From Nissolia schottii (lineage: Eukaryota > Streptophyta > Magnoliopsida > Fabales > Fabaceae): a DNA stretch of 64,000 nt. The notes under the pieces were generated by a model. It saw only the letters and a list, made by a program, of their open reading frames with translations. It was not told where the DNA came from and made no database searches. Numbering within the stretch: position 1 is the stretch's first letter; each line of letters starts with the position of its first letter. The translations under genes were made by a program, and so were the position numbers. Location of the stretch: positions 412,425-476,424 of the forward strand of contig QANU01070688.1 of assembly GCA_003254905.1 (NCBI GenBank). Reading direction: 5' to 3'. This document shows positions 11,142 to 25,327 of this stretch, in pieces.

Positions 11142-11578
11142 ATTACATTGATATCCTTCAAAATTTAATGAGATTAAATCAACCTCCTCTTTATAATTAA
11201 TTAAATTACACTCACCTCTTTGATGAATATTGATATTTCTTAATGATCAATAATAGAGTTAGATGACATATGTTATTAAAATGCAATTTTTTTTCAATTA
11301 TGTTTATCATATTTTTACGTTCGACAGACTTCACGATCCCCTCTCTAGCCCTCTCTTACGTGAAAAAAGGACAAAAAATGGTTGTGAAGTTTTTCGAGCA
11401 TGAAAATGTGAAGGTATAATAATTAAAAAAACACCTCTTAATTACAAATTACGCATAACTCTCTTATCATTAGAGAATGTTAATGTTTATAAGAGAGATA
11501 ACTGTAGTTTATTTATTTATAAAAGTGGTGTTAGTGTAATCTCACTAAATCTTAAGATAGATTAGGACAATTATGCAT
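11142..11578. mobile_element. TIR element upstream of the homeodomain gene
   Basis: The left part reads AATTTAATGAGATTAAATCA, and the right part on the minus strand reads GATTTAGTGAGATTACACTA; both continue with ACACTTTTATAAA-like sequence. So the ends are inverted repeats of roughly 60 bp with moderate divergence. The outermost bases (GGGTAAATTACATTGATATC on the left) are less well matched. No transposase. It lies about 300 bp before the homeodomain gene's start codon, within promoter distance. Confidence 0.5.
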
Positions 11579-11781
11579 CATTATAAATAGCAACACTACT
11601 TTTCATAATTTAATAATAAAGCACCTAAATTATATATGTTATTCTATTTTATATNATGGAGTATGCAATGCCGTTAGTTGTTGCTTCACTTGCAAAATTC
11701 ACAATCAACACACACCTCGTACGCTGGTTCCACTTCCTTATTTCCTTCTGCTCTTTCTATTGGCATAGGGAGCAGAAGACA

Positions 11782-11789
11782 ATATATAT
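11782..11789 (+). promoter_or_regulatory. Probable TATA box of the homeodomain gene
   Basis: ATATATAT lies 95 bp upstream of the first ATG at 11884. If used, transcription would start near 11815, and the upstream open frame 11656-11874 would be only partly in the leader, without its ATG. Confidence 0.4.
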
Positions 11790-11883
11790 TCACCTTCTTC
11801 TAATCAGTTTCCATCCACCCCTTCCTCATCATAAAACCCCGTATTCTTTTGGGTTTCATTCACTCACTTTGTAGAAGCTTCTA

Positions 11884-12456
11884 ATGATGGAGCCTAGCAA
11901 TTTTCATGTTGGGAAGAAGCCAGAGAAAAAGACAATAACATATTACAAGGAATGCCTCAAGAACCATGCAGCTTCAATTGGTGGCAATGCAACCGATGGA
12001 TGCGGCGAGTTCATGCCTTCCGGAGAAGACGGCACCCCTGAGTCCCTCAAGTGCTCTGCTTGCAACTGCCACAGAAACTTCCACAGAAAATTAGAGACTG
12101 AGTCCTCTGATTCCAATCATCATCACCATTACAACAACATTCTTCCATTGGTTCCTAGCAACAAAAGTGGGTCAACTAGCCCATCTGATTGTGAAGACGG
12201 GGTATTAGTTAGGAAGGTGGAGGATAATGTTCCAATCAATAAGAAGAGGAAGAGGTTCAGAACAAAGTTCACAAAAGAACAGAAGGAGAGGATGCTGGGT
12301 TTTGCAGAAGAAGCAGGGTGGAGGATACAGAAGCTGGAGGAGTGTGTGGTGCAGAGGTTTTGCCAAGAGGTTGGGATCAAGAGGAGGGTCCTCAAAGTGT
12401 GGATGCACAATAACAAGAACACTTTTGCCAAGAAGAATGTTCATCTCCCCAACTAG
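11884..12456 (+). CDS. Zinc-finger homeodomain (ZF-HD) transcription factor
   Basis: Intronless, 190 aa, as is normal for this plant-specific family. The N-terminal ZF-HD dimerisation finger spans about residues 20-69: YKECLKNH (Cys24, His28), DGCGEF (Cys40) and [11 protein letters not shown] (Cys57, Cys60, Cys62, His63, His67). A Ser/His-rich linker with four histidines (79-82) follows. The C-terminal homeodomain spans about 120-180: a basic start [10 protein letters not shown], then helix 3 with [14 protein letters not shown] (Trp173, Asn176, Asn177). It ends shortly after the homeodomain, like the short AtHB22/AtHB25-type members. It should act in the nucleus as a dimer, binding ATTA-core sites. 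Two adjacent ATGs (11884, 11887) are both possible starts. Mini zinc-finger proteins of the same clade lack the homeodomain; this one has it. Confidence 0.95.
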   Translation: MMEPSNFHVGKKPEKKTITYYKECLKNHAASIGGNATDGCGEFMPSGEDGTPESLKCSACNCHRNFHRKLETESSDSNHHHHYNNILPLVPSNKSGSTSPSDCEDGVLVRKVEDNVPINKKRKRFRTKFTKEQKERMLGFAEEAGWRIQKLEECVVQRFCQEVGIKRRVLKVWMHNNKNTFAKKNVHLPN

Positions 12457-14343
12457 CTAGCTACCATACTTATACTTGTGTGGTCCTACAGTGTCAAGCT
12501 AAATATATTCGGTACAATATATCAAATGATGTTTCAACTTCAAGTGGTAAATCCTGCTAAAAGTTATTCAATGTATGATTCATAATGCTTCAGAACCAAT
12601 AAGGGTTTGTTTACTATGAGGCTTCAATTTCTAGCATAATTGTTATTTTCTTTACGTTTTCAATTGCAATTTTGATTAGGTTTGTTTTCTCTTAATTAGT
12701 TACTAACTATGCTTCACATTTTGTTTCATTAATTTTCTTTCAGAGGATTTATATCTATATATTTGAATTTGTGGGTCCTGTGCTGTGTGTCATTGATCCT
12801 TGTGTTTTGGTGAGTATGATATTGTCATGTGGTTTAGAGGGTCTGACATGTCCATCAAACTAATTGGTTGCAAAATCGTTGGTTGTGTTCATACCATATA
12901 TAATCTACATATATTTAGTTGTCCTGTCTCCTACATCTTGATTATCATTCGAATGAGACAATCATAAAACATTGTTTGCGGCGTAGATGCATAAATAGCT
13001 TTATGAAGTTTGAATTGACAGCCCTAAAACATTGTTTTTTTTTTTATATATATTTTTTAAACACAAAATATAAAATCATGGCTGATGATAGATAATAGCT
13101 AATATTATCCGCCATTGTAATTATAAGTTCATATAAAGCTTGAGATTGAGCTACATTCTTTTTACTAGTAATTTAAGTCGATCAGATTGATCAAATTTAA
13201 TCTCTATAAAAAAATATTTAGCAGAGTAAGTATATCATGACTTATTTTTAGAGATAAAATAAATAAAAGTGAAGGTAATTTTGAACTAAACATGAGAATT
13301 TTGCATTACCATTGTCACATTCTCAGGAATGTAAGAAGATTCCGCAGACCACATGCCCCTTAAACTCTTTGAGCATTTAGAATGATCACCTATTAAAGTA
13401 ATCCTTATATTGATAACAGAAATCGAACTTACATCCTTTTGAAATATGGTCTGCTCCTTACCATAAAAAAAATGGTTAAATATTGTTAAGTGGAACAACA
13501 GCATTGATAATATAGTAGTGTGATGTGGGGCGCATGCGCAAAAAGAAAATTGACTTTTGTAATTTTGAGCCCTATAATGGAATGTAGGTGTTCCACCGGT
13601 AAGATTAATTGGTGTTAAGCTTAGACCTTAGGATACCAATAATGATAAGATAAGAGGGCTTAAAATTATACAATTAGGTTTTAATTATGATAAGCATAGG
13701 CATTAATGGATGTTTCCATGATCCTTGTGTTGTATGGTGTAAAAGCACATAGTAATTGATCATAACTAGTAAGTTTTTTTATTATAAAAGGGTGGCTGGT
13801 GGATTTTTTTGGCGGCTAATTAGTGTTCATCTCATCTCCTTTATTTTCGTCACGCGATCATATGATTGATGTTAATTACATGCTGATTATTAAAACATGA
13901 TTTAAAATGAGATTAATTCTCATCAAGGCTAGGGATTTGAGTGGATCGTGTCAAGCCGACTATCTCGAACCGAACCAATTAAATTGGTTTGGATTAGTTT
14001 ACGTAATCGAGCCCGTTGAGCGTGAAACCTGACCTAAGCTGAGGGTTAAGGGTTTGCATACCGGGTTTTGTAATTTTAAACCCGATGACCAGAACTCTGA
14101 GTAGAACTATCCAAATCCCTTAATTTTTTCTTTCTTTCCAAAAATATCACAATTCAGATGGAATTCGGCCAAAGTATTAATCATATTATTGTTATACCAA
14201 ATTTAATCAAGGTAACTAAAAAGGCGCAAGGGTCTATCTGGTGAGATTAAAAACGTAAATTGACCCTATTTATGAATAAGACTGAGAAGGGTCAACGACC
14301 CATTCAGAAGCGATTACATTTGGTCTTAGTTGTCCTTTCAACC
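12457..14343. other. Intergenic, no supported gene
   Basis: AT-rich. The start is probably the 3' untranslated region of the homeodomain gene. Around 13920-14100 there are CCGAACCAATT/AATTGGTTTGG words, as in hAT-type repeat remnants, but I could not match ends. The 72-codon minus frame at 13286-13504 has no recognised motif. Confidence 0.4.
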
Positions 14344-14553
14344 TGTTAGGAAGGAAAGGGGAATGGGAAAGAACAGAGAGAAGCATAGAACGGAGAGGTA
14401 AGAAACTGTATATTCCAATCAATGAGTGTGCTATCTGTTTACATTTTTCTATATACCTGCAATTCAGTTAAAGCCAGCTATACAGAGCCAACTGTATTCA
14501 GTTAGTGTAACTAACTAATTATTCTACCCACTCTTATAATTACATGTGTATCA
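14344..14553. mobile_element. Solo LTR, probably Copia
   Basis: A 210-bp segment begins TGTTAGGAAGG and ends GTGTATCA. It is flanked by an exact 5-bp duplication, CAACC (14339-14343 and 14554-14558). Its content, AGTTAGTGTAACTAACTAA and TATATACCTGCAATT, is typical of plant Copia LTRs read backwards. No internal region is attached, so it looks like a recombination relic. The exact duplication suggests moderate to young age. Confidence 0.7.
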
Positions 14554-14558
14554 CAACC

Positions 14559-16425
14559 CGTAAAGATTTGGGTAGTTAGGCGACCTGGTCATAATTGATG
14601 AGCAACTTGCTTTAAATCTGGGTAGTTAAATTACATATTTGAATTTAAAAAGATGAAAGTTATTTTGAGCCCAAGAGGAGTTACCATGCGCCGAGTTAGA
14701 GGACATTATGAAGACATCAACTCTGAACACTTTGTGAAGTATGCAAATGATGAGTATTTGTTATGAACTAGATTTAGACCCATGCAATACGTGGCTAAAA
14801 AAAGGTACTGAAATCAACTCATGTTTTCTTAGAAATATTGGGTCTCATATGAGAGAACGGGGAATGAAAATATGACATAAAAAGTCTTGGATGAAATAAA
14901 ACATCAAACTTTATAAAGTGATGTGTCTAAAGATAAGATGTGCGACTAACAATCTTTCATGATAATGTTTTGACATAGATGAAGTTGCAATTTGCAATCA
15001 TAATTTCCACGACATACGAGTTCACGAAAAAATCAAATAATTTTTCATTTACTTGTTTTTCTATTCTTTTAATTCCTATGATTAGATTAATTTCTTCTTT
15101 GTTTATTTGCATTTCTCTTGTAATTTTTAGTACTTTGTATCCAATTTCCATTAATCGAAGTTGTTCCTTACTTCAATTTCTAATGAATACTTTGATTCTT
15201 CGTACGTGTCCAATTCTGGTTCAAAGTTCTTGTTCTTCAAAGCTATATTTTTTCAACAAACATGCTTTTAGCCTAAAACTTACTCATGACAGTTCAATTC
15301 CCTGAATTAATATTCTGAATCACACTCTTATGATTAAAAGTTGTCAATTTGTTACCTACTATAAATCCCATAAAACAATCATCATCATTGTCGGCAAACA
15401 ATCTAGGGTTTGACCGAGGTCCCACGTACTGTCCAGCTATCACAAAGGCCTCGCGGTTTGGGCCGACCCACCAGAGATCTCAAGCTCGGCACCACCATCA
15501 CGCATCACCCATGGAACCATTACAACCGCCCCTCATTGATTTTCTTTTAAACTAAATTTTAGACATCTATTCTTTTTCATCTTATCCTTGCCAATTTTCT
15601 TCTTCCTTTTGCACTTTAAAGCAAGCTCAGCTAAAACCTCATCATCCACATCACTCTCAGCCCAACAACTGGATGCTCATTGGGCTTTTCTATGGACAAT
15701 CATACTTCGGCCCAATAGAAGCAGCATCAGCAAAGATGGAAATTAAAGGTGAGTTGCGCCAATGTATTCATAGGTTTAATTTATGTGTAGGTTTATTTGT
15801 TGTAATTAGGCCATTGTGATAAAATATTTGATAAATGTCTTTGTCCGGATTCAATTATGATTCGATTAGATAAAATTTGTTATATTATCTTATCATTTCC
15901 TTCTTATACAACTCACCATGTATCACACATCTCTCTAAGACTCAATAATAAAATTATTTATTCCATCTCTTTTTTTCTATTACTCTCCTCTCTTTATTAT
16001 TATTCACAACAGTTATAACATTTGTTTATTTATTTATTGATGAAGTTTATTAAAGGAAAAAAAATGGGAGTTGGGTCCAAAGGATAAATGCAACTAATAT
16101 AAAAATGGAAAACAATAGATAGTTATTAGAATATTTTTATTCCGAAAACAATTTACAACAAACCAAACACGTCTAAGTACCATGCATACACATATTACAT
16201 ATGACTTGTATTATTTGTAATCATTTCTTGATAAAGACGGTATAGACTCATATTATTTATTACTGAATGGGATATCAATAGAGCATAAACTCTATCAAGA
16301 CCTCGTCCAATAACAAAAATGAGCACAAATGAGTATACATTTGAAGTTTTAACTAAAAATGCCAAGCTTTCGGACATACCCTAAAAGCTAAGCTAAGAGT
16401 TGCAACGATCCCAATTTATAGGGAG
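14559..16425. other. Intergenic, no supported gene
   Basis: AT-rich, with a more mixed-composition block at 15380-15740 where GGGCCGACCCACC, CCCAACAACTGG and CGGCCCAATAGAAG resemble retroelement internal or LTR debris. Frames at 14979-15305 and 15349-15555 show no recognisable protein. Confidence 0.35.
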
Positions 16426-18400
<1,975 letters not shown>

Positions 18401-18471
18401 GATGAAACAAAATAATGTGAGAGGAGTGAAGTTAATTGGTTTTTGAGATATGAGGCTCAAAATAGAAGAGC

Positions 18472-18481
18472 TTAATATATA
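18472..18481 (-). promoter_or_regulatory. TATA box of the peroxidase gene
   Basis: On the minus strand this reads TATATATTAA, about 75 bp upstream of the start codon at 18400. It rules out the far upstream ATG at 18577 as the start, because that ATG would lie before the transcription start. Confidence 0.5.
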
Positions 18482-18653
18482 GCGGGGAAAAGTTGGCAAG
18501 CTACAAAGTGGGGCGACCGAAATATTGTATATTATATGGATTAATTTGCATATGATTGAAAAGGAAATTGGTACCAAAAAGAAAAAAAAGGAATAGGAAA
18601 ATTTAATATTTCTTCCATCTAATTATCGTTTTTTTACTTTTAGATATATTTTT

Positions 18654-19171
18654 GGAGTTAAATATATTTTTAATCTCTCATAAATTTTAAATTTTGTGTT
18701 TTATTTCTCATAAATTTTTTTGTTAAAAATTATTCCTCATAATTTTTTTTTAGAAGTTTTAGTCTCTATCATCATCATAAGTCATTAACTTGTCTATGTG
18801 GCGAAGGGGTGAGAGAGGAGAGGAGAGAAGCAAGTGAGAGCGCGTGGGTGAGATCGCTTTGTTAGTAATAGTAGGAGCGGTGGCTCACGTAACTGTAGCA
18901 GAGACGAATAAGGAAAGCAAGACAGCAAACATACACTGAGAGCAGTGCAGGAATAAGCAAATGAAATAATAGTTGGGTTAATTATGTCACGTGCGTGGCA
19001 CGTGACTTGCTGCATGGTCATGTTAACTAACATGTCAGTAGTTTAACATAATGGAATGGACTAAAACCTTACAATTTTTTTTTTCTGAGGGATGATTTTT
19101 AGCAAAAAATGTTTATGAGGGATAAAACACAAAATTCAAAATTTATGAGGGACTAACAATATATTTAACCC
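18654..19171. mobile_element. 518-bp non-autonomous MULE with long TIRs
   Basis: Flanked by an exact 9-bp duplication, TATATTTTT (18645-18653 and 19172-19180), the Mutator signature. The left end reads GGAGTTAAATATATTTTTAA and the right end on the minus strand reads GGGTTAAATATATTGTTAGT. The inverted similarity runs for over 100 bp, through TTTTGTGTTTTAT-CTCATAAA. The centre is GC-richer, with GTGCGTGGCACGTGAC, a G-box-like palindrome. No transposase. It lies about 170 bp upstream of the peroxidase TATA box, so it may form part of that promoter. Confidence 0.88.
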
Positions 19172-19180
19172 TATATTTTT

Positions 19181-21920
19181 TAATCAATATATCTAAATAC
19201 ATTCTAATGGATTGATTTAAACATGTAGTACTCATTTTACATGCAACATCGTATTGACTCACATGTCATTCATTGTCATATGAAATTCTAATAAAGTGTA
19301 GGTTTCATTAAAATTTCATCTAACAATAAATAGAATATAAACTAACACGATAGTTAATATAAAATAAGTCTAAATTACACAATTTTTTGAATGTATCTAA
19401 AAATAGAAAAATAGAATTAAGAGTGGAAGAGGGAGCAGGAAAAAAAGAAAGTTAAAGATAGTGGTATGTACTTTATCGTTTAGTACTCCTCAACCATTTG
19501 TTTATAGAATCCTACCTAATCACATTGGTCAAATGACTCAATTATGTATAATTATGAATTAATAAAACTTAGTGAATGTTGATTGCATGTGAGTTGACAC
19601 GTAAGGAATTTCACATTAATCAGTGAAAGTCGAATGCGTAATTGCACCAATGAACGAAGAATATTGTAAAATGATGAGAACCTATGGTTTTGAAAAAACG
19701 TTGAAATTCCGAAGACAACATAGGATAAGGAGGAGAAAAAGTCACGAGTTTCTAACGCAATATGAGAAAAAAGAGATAAAGAGAGTGGGATAAAAATCTG
19801 TTTCATCTGAGACTTAATTAGGAGCACTTATCAGATATTTTGATATATTTATTCTGTGTTCATCAAGTTAATCTACAAACTTAATCTATTTGGTGAAGGG
19901 ATATAGTTTGATATTTAACACTTTCAATAAGGTCAACAGTTTAAACTAAAAAAAATGGGACTTTGGAGGTTTCCAGAGCACTCCAAAGATGTCATCTACA
20001 ATGGTGTGTTTGACAAACGAAAAATTGGGTGGACTTTTATCTTCTGTAATAAATATGTTTTGAATAAAAGGAATTTTTTTTTATTTCTTTTATGTGAAAG
20101 AAGTATAAACCAAACCTGAGCTCAAGAGTACATAGCATCAAGAAAAACATAGATCACAGTAAACATAGCAGACAAGCAAAGAAAGAAAACAGAAAGCGGC
20201 AACAAAAACCTCATTAACGAGAGAGAGAGAGAGAGAGAGAGAGAAGCCCAAACCCCTTCGGCATTGTTGAACGGAAAGGAAATAGAAGAAGAATTATATT
20301 CTCTTGTTTGTTTGCGTGGAAAAGTGAAAAGAATATATATATATATATATATTGTTAAATGACAATTTTATTATTATTAAAATTTATTTTAACCCCAAAT
20401 GTTATCAATAATATTGGAATTAAATGATGACAAAAATTCAACTTTCTTTTAATTTCTTTCTTTTCTCTCTTTTTCCTTCCATTTTTCATTCAACCAAACA
20501 AAGTGTAGTAAGAGAAATTTTTATATCGTTCCAGAGCACCAAAGTTGTGTATGCTTTGACCTACACAACGGTTGACATTTCAGTCTCCATAATGGGATGA
20601 CCTATCATGAATAGCTAAAATATCATTTATTATATAATTTAAAAATATATCTAACATAACACTTTATGATAACATATCAAGAATTCTCTCTCAAAAACTT
20701 AAGTTATTAGATAAAAATAATTAAATAATTTTATATATATCTTTTCACTTTCCCAAAATGTGGAGTTTTACACTATGTTTGGTTGGTTGAAAGGGAATAG
20801 GGTGGAAGGAGAGGGAGAGGAAGGAAATAGCGGAGAAGATAATGTATTTCCATATGAAAAATGAAAGGAGAGCTTAGACACTGCCACAAATTTTCCGTGG
20901 TGCTCACGTTTTCTTAATCCTTCCCGTTGTGTTAGTTATGAAGGTTAAAGTTTATGGGCAATTTATTCTTTTCAAATTAAAGAATATTCCATTTTTGTGA
21001 GAATTTAATATTCTCATGAGAATGTGAGAATAAAAATAGACTGTTAATTTTCGTATTCTAGAGAACATAACTTATTCATAAATATTTTTTTTAACCGTAT
21101 GCTAAATGTGGCCATCTTTACCACCATATTCACATCCCGAGAACATGTAAGAATTTAGGACCACACGCTTAACATCCCATTTTCTTCCCTTTCCCTTTTA
21201 ACTTACAAACACGCCCGTAATTGATTCAAACAACAATAAAAGACCTTACAAACATACCCTTAAACATTGATGTTATCAACATCAATTAAATCTCCGAAAG
21301 CTCAAGTAATCAATAGCCTAATCAGTAACTCGCTTCTCCATTTATAAATTTTTGTCTAAAAATGTTAATTGATAAATAACCAGTAATTGTGTCATATGTT
21401 CAAATCTGAATGCCACCGATTTAAAAAAATGCATAATATCAAAATACTCCAACTGTGGATGATATAAAAATATCAGTAAAAAGAATTTTACTTGAAATTT
21501 ATGTTGATTGCCAAACGTGACTTGTTTTAAACCATGTATGACGACGCTAAAGGGGGTAAGCAATTCAAAACTTAAATATTGAAATTTAAAGGTCAAACAT
21601 TGTATACTGACATCGGTAGCACTAATCAGATTAATTATAAGTAACTAAATAGATTAGAATGCATGTGTTGAAATGTCTTAATGCTCTAATTAATGGAATC
21701 AAAGCACTAGCTTAGTAGCTTACCCACTAATTATTTCTCTCAATAATTATCATTTTCTATATTGTTGTCTTTCCAAGTTTCTTAAGGGTGATATTAATAT
21801 TTCGGAAAAACACTAATTTATCCCTTTAAACTTAATGTCAAGTGTACTTTGATGCTCAATCCTTAAAATTATGTAACAAGATCCCTAAACTTTATAATGT
21901 GTGCATTTAGTAATTTCATT
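19181..21920. other. AT-rich intergenic DNA with microsatellites
   Basis: No supported gene. A (GA)n tract of about 26 bp lies at 20219-20244 and a (TA)n tract at 20334-20352. TTTGGTTGGTTGAAAGGGAA and related words near 20780 and CCAAACAAAGTG near 20495 look like ends of degraded MITEs. Open frames at 19552-19827 and 21342-21596 (minus) show no known motif. Confidence 0.4.
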
Positions 21921-22340
21921 AATTTTTTTTTGGGTCTGTACCGAGAGGTAGGGTCCTCGGTTTAATTTGGATCCTAAAGCTCCTCTTCGGGTTCTGGATG
22001 CCAGAGCGGGTACATGTAATGACTCCGACGCTCAAGTTAGTGAAGGTAGGATGATAGAATAAAGTCAAGGGGAAATGGATTCTAGGTCGTACCTGGTGTG
22101 TCGGGTTGGCTTAAATACCTGGGTGGGAACCGTTACTTCCACTGGTCCGAGATTCTCTCGCTTGGGTTCCTCTTCGAGGTCCGTAGAGATATTCGCCAAA
22201 GGAGTGCGTCATGGTCCAAGGATCTCTCTGAATACTTATGGGGAGGAGCTTATTTGGGTCAGATTTTTCCGTGGACCATGTGGTTCGGGTTCCAGAATGG
22301 GCCTTCAGGGCCCAGTCCATAACTGGGTCAAATACTTACA
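21921..22340. mobile_element. LTR-like retroelement fragment
   Basis: A block of higher GC than its flanks, with GACTCCGACGCTCAAGTTAG and CCTCTTCGGGTTCTGGATGC. Such words are typical of plant LTR sequences read backwards. Edges resemble TGGGTCTGTACC on the left and AACTGGGTCA on the right, but no target duplication was found. Broken or solo; family not determined. Frames inside it on both strands are shadows. Confidence 0.4.
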
Positions 22341-22684
22341 GAATTTGTCACATTTTGCAACTTTCAAGACCAAAGTATATTGAAAAATAAATTGAAGACA
22401 ATAAATCAATTTGTCTTTTTTTTACTCGAGGAATTTTTTTGAAACATAGTTATTACTTGATTTGATTATGACAATTTTTATAAATATGTGACGCAAAATC
22501 AGATGACTAAAATGAACATTTTAAAAAGTTTAGGAGTACTTATACCAAATATTTGGTTTTTCCTGTTGAAAAATATTCGGTTGGTATAAAATAATTTGAC
22601 ATGTGTTCTTTTTTATTAATGTATTGAGTTTGAGTAATGTGAATGAAAAAAAAATAGCACGGTATTTTATTCCCAATAGATCGG

Positions 22685-23339
22685 GAGTAATGTTAGGTGT
22701 ATAACTAAAATGTTGTCAATCATGTTGTCAACCCATAGTCTACATAGTGACACCAAGTGCGCAAATTTTACATATACATGGACAAATTTTTTTTACACAT
22801 ATACACAAAATTTTCAAATATGAAACCAAAACAAATTGGATCTAAGACGCATTAAATAGGGAAAAGTAACTGTCACACTCTCTTTCCATCTCCCCACTCA
22901 CATTCTAAGCATATAGATTTACTTTACCATACACAAATATTTTAAAGCATATGCACAAACTTTTGAACTGACGCGCACAAACTTTTCAACAACTAGAAAC
23001 AAAAAAATATGACTGAAACGTACACGAAAACAAAGACTAAGAAGAAAACTTTTGTGTTCACATGCACAAACTTTTGACCAACTAGTAATGCACAAACTTT
23101 TGAACAAGCATGCACAAACTTTCTTACATACATACACAAACATTTGAAAACAAAAAACAACAAATATGATGGAAATGAAAATGAAAACTCTTGAATTTAT
23201 AAATAATAAGATGGAAATGAAGAAAAAAAATGATGGGAAAAAATAAAATAAAAATAAGAAAAACAACTAAAGAATCACATATTAAGGAGAATGAATTGTA
23301 CAAAAGCTAACAAATTTTAGATTATACACAACATTTTTT
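22685..23339. mobile_element. MULE-like element with GCACAAAC word array (copy 1)
   Basis: The left end reads GAGTAATGTTAGGTGTATAA and the right end on the minus strand has AATGTTGTGTATAATC, followed on both sides by TAAAAT-TTGTT-like sequence: clear inverted repeats. Then come TGTCACACTCTC and CTCCCCACTCAC, a CT-rich patch. The interior carries the word GCACAAACTTTT about seven times at uneven spacing, interspersed with AACTAGAAACAAAAAAATAT. The minus strand is homologous to the element at 54960-55913. No transposase. Target duplication not clear (possibly TAGATCGG/TAGACGCA). Confidence 0.65.
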
Positions 23340-24616
23340 GTAGACGCATCTCAACTTAGATTAGTTAAAATCCATTGTACTTCAAAAAAATTCTAGCCGT
23401 TTATAAACTCATAAAATTAACAAAACGGTTAGGAGTTCTACAATACGTTTCTGGATAAACATATGCAGGTGACTTTAAGTTGGAGAGAGTAAATTCGACG
23501 AACCTCAAATCCAAAATTTAGATGCAAGTTCAACTCATAATGTGTGGTGCTCTAATTATATGTCCACTATGTGATAATTAACTTAGCTGGAATTGGGTCT
23601 AATGGAAATCAAATATGAACTAATTAGGTGGAGTCGTTAAGGAAGTGCATGTCTGGTTACCATTTATTATTCAGAGAGGAAGTACAAAATTTGAGTGCCA
23701 TCCCATCTTTAACCTTTTTGTGAAAGTGGGAAGAAACCTCATAATAAAAAAAGTTAGGAGTCAAGCGTAAGGCATAAATTATCTACACCCTTGTGTTGTT
23801 GCAAGTGCTGTAGACGCGTTTATGTCAAAATAAGGGTGGGTTTTGATTAATTGTCTTTGGTTTTTTACGTGTCTTTACGGAGATAATTTTGGTGGTTTGC
23901 CATATTATATTGGATAGTCTTCTTACCGTTAGACTAACTTGTAGTTGATAGTTTGAATTAAGTGTGGGAACAAAAACAATTTTATAATTGATTTTATGTA
24001 AGATTAATTTTTATATCTGAATTTTTAGTAACGATAATATATCCGAATTTTGTTTGGTAATGATTTTATATTTGAATTTAAAAACATGATTTTAGTTAAG
24101 GTCAATTTAGATGCCCGAATTGAAATTGTAATATGAAATTTTAAATTTAATTTTTTTTAAAATTAGAATTGGCTTAAAAAATTAAATTTTATATTTGAAT
24201 TTGCTGAAAAAAAATTACATACTAATTGAAGCTCTAAATTTAATTTTAGTTTTTGTTATTAAAATTTGTGATTCAAAGTTTTAAATTGATAAGTTATTAA
24301 TAAAATATTTATTTCCATATTATAATATATTTTTTATTAAAAGGTTTTTGTAAGAATTATCTATCTTTCAAATAGAAAATGAAAATTCAAAAATATGTAT
24401 GTTATAACCTATAATATTGTATAAAGATATTAAATTTAATAAACATAATTATTCATAAATAAATAAGAAAGAGAGAATTTCTAGTGCGTTTTGTACATGA
24501 TATTTTTTTGTATAATTATTAAATCTATTGAATTATGGGTGTGACAATAGACAAAAGTTTACACAACTATTAATCAAAAGGTAGATTAGGAAAACCAAAA
24601 TGCAAGAACCAAAAAG
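23340..24616. other. AT-rich intergenic DNA
   Basis: No gene. At 23960-24260 there is a run of words like TTATATTTGAATTT and AATTTTAAATTTAATTTT that is simply low complexity. Confidence 0.45.
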
Positions 24617-24629
24617 GATGTAGCAATAG

Positions 24630-24820
24630 TAAAATAGGGTGACCAACGGGGGGTTGATCCAAGTGGTAAGCGGTTTGGTATCACTTAAGCAAGGTCCCAA
24701 GTTTGAGACTTTGTGTACGCAGTTATTCCCGTTGGGAGACTCACCCGCGGGACGACCCGGATTAGTAAAGACTAAACTTTGGATACCGGGCAGGCAACAT
24801 AAAAAATAACCCTAAAATGG
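24630..24820 (+). mobile_element. tRNA-derived SINE
   Basis: A-box-like TGATCCAAGTGGTAAG (24655-24670) and B-box-like GGTCCCAAGTTTGAGACT (24693-24710) are spaced as in a Pol III promoter. A tRNA-unrelated body with CCGTTGGGAGACTCACCCG and GGATACCGGGCAGG follows. A near-exact 13-bp duplication flanks it: GATGTAGCAATAG (24617-24629) and GATGTGGCAATAG (24821-24833). Length, box order and duplication fit a plant SINE. Confidence 0.75.
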
Positions 24821-24891
24821 GATGTGGCAATAGCCACTCCTCATAAGAAAATTAGATCCGCACAAGAATGCACTTTGATTTTTTTTTTTTT

Positions 24892-25242
24892 NNNNNNNNN
24901 NNNNNNNNNNNNNNNNNNNNNNNNNNNNNNNNNNNNNNNNNNNNNNNNNNNNNNNNNNNNNNNNNNNNNNNNNNNNNNNNNNNNNNNNNNNNNNNNNNNN
25001 NNNNNNNNNNNNNNNNNNNNNNNNNNNNNNNNNNNNNNNNNNNNNNNNNNNNNNNNNNNNNNNNNNNNNNNNNNNNNNNNNNNNNNNNNNNNNNNNNNNN
25101 NNNNNNNNNNNNNNNNNNNNNNNNNNNNNNNNNNNNNNNNNNNNNNNNNNNNNNNNNNNNNNNNNNNNNNNNNNNNNNNNNNNNNNNNNNNNNNNNNNNN
25201 NNNNNNNNNNNNNNNNNNNNNNNNNNNNNNNNNNNNNNNNNN
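24892..25242. other. Assembly gap (351 N)
   Basis: A run of unknown bases directly after a T-run. Open frames that appear to cross it contain only undetermined residues and should be ignored. Confidence 0.99.
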
Positions 25243-25276
25243 GATTAAAAACATATTTAACCCTAAACTTATTTGC

Positions 25277-25279
<3 letters not shown>

Positions 25280-25323
<44 letters not shown>
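25280..25323. repeat. (TA)n microsatellite
   Basis: About 22 uninterrupted TA units lie close to the assembly gap. Such tracts are often variable in length between cultivars. Confidence 0.95.

Positions 25324-25327
<4 letters not shown>

Noticed and set aside
11656-11874. 72-codon frame just before the homeodomain gene
   Set aside because: Its ATG lies upstream of the likely TATA box at 11782, it contains no motif, and it directly follows an ambiguous base.
12129-12444. Minus-strand frames of 79 and 100 codons across the homeodomain gene
   Set aside because: They are antisense shadows of a clearly coding plus-strand gene.
18401-18577. Longer N-terminus for the peroxidase from the ATG at 18577
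   Set aside because: That stretch spans the TATA box and would bury the signal peptide inside the protein.
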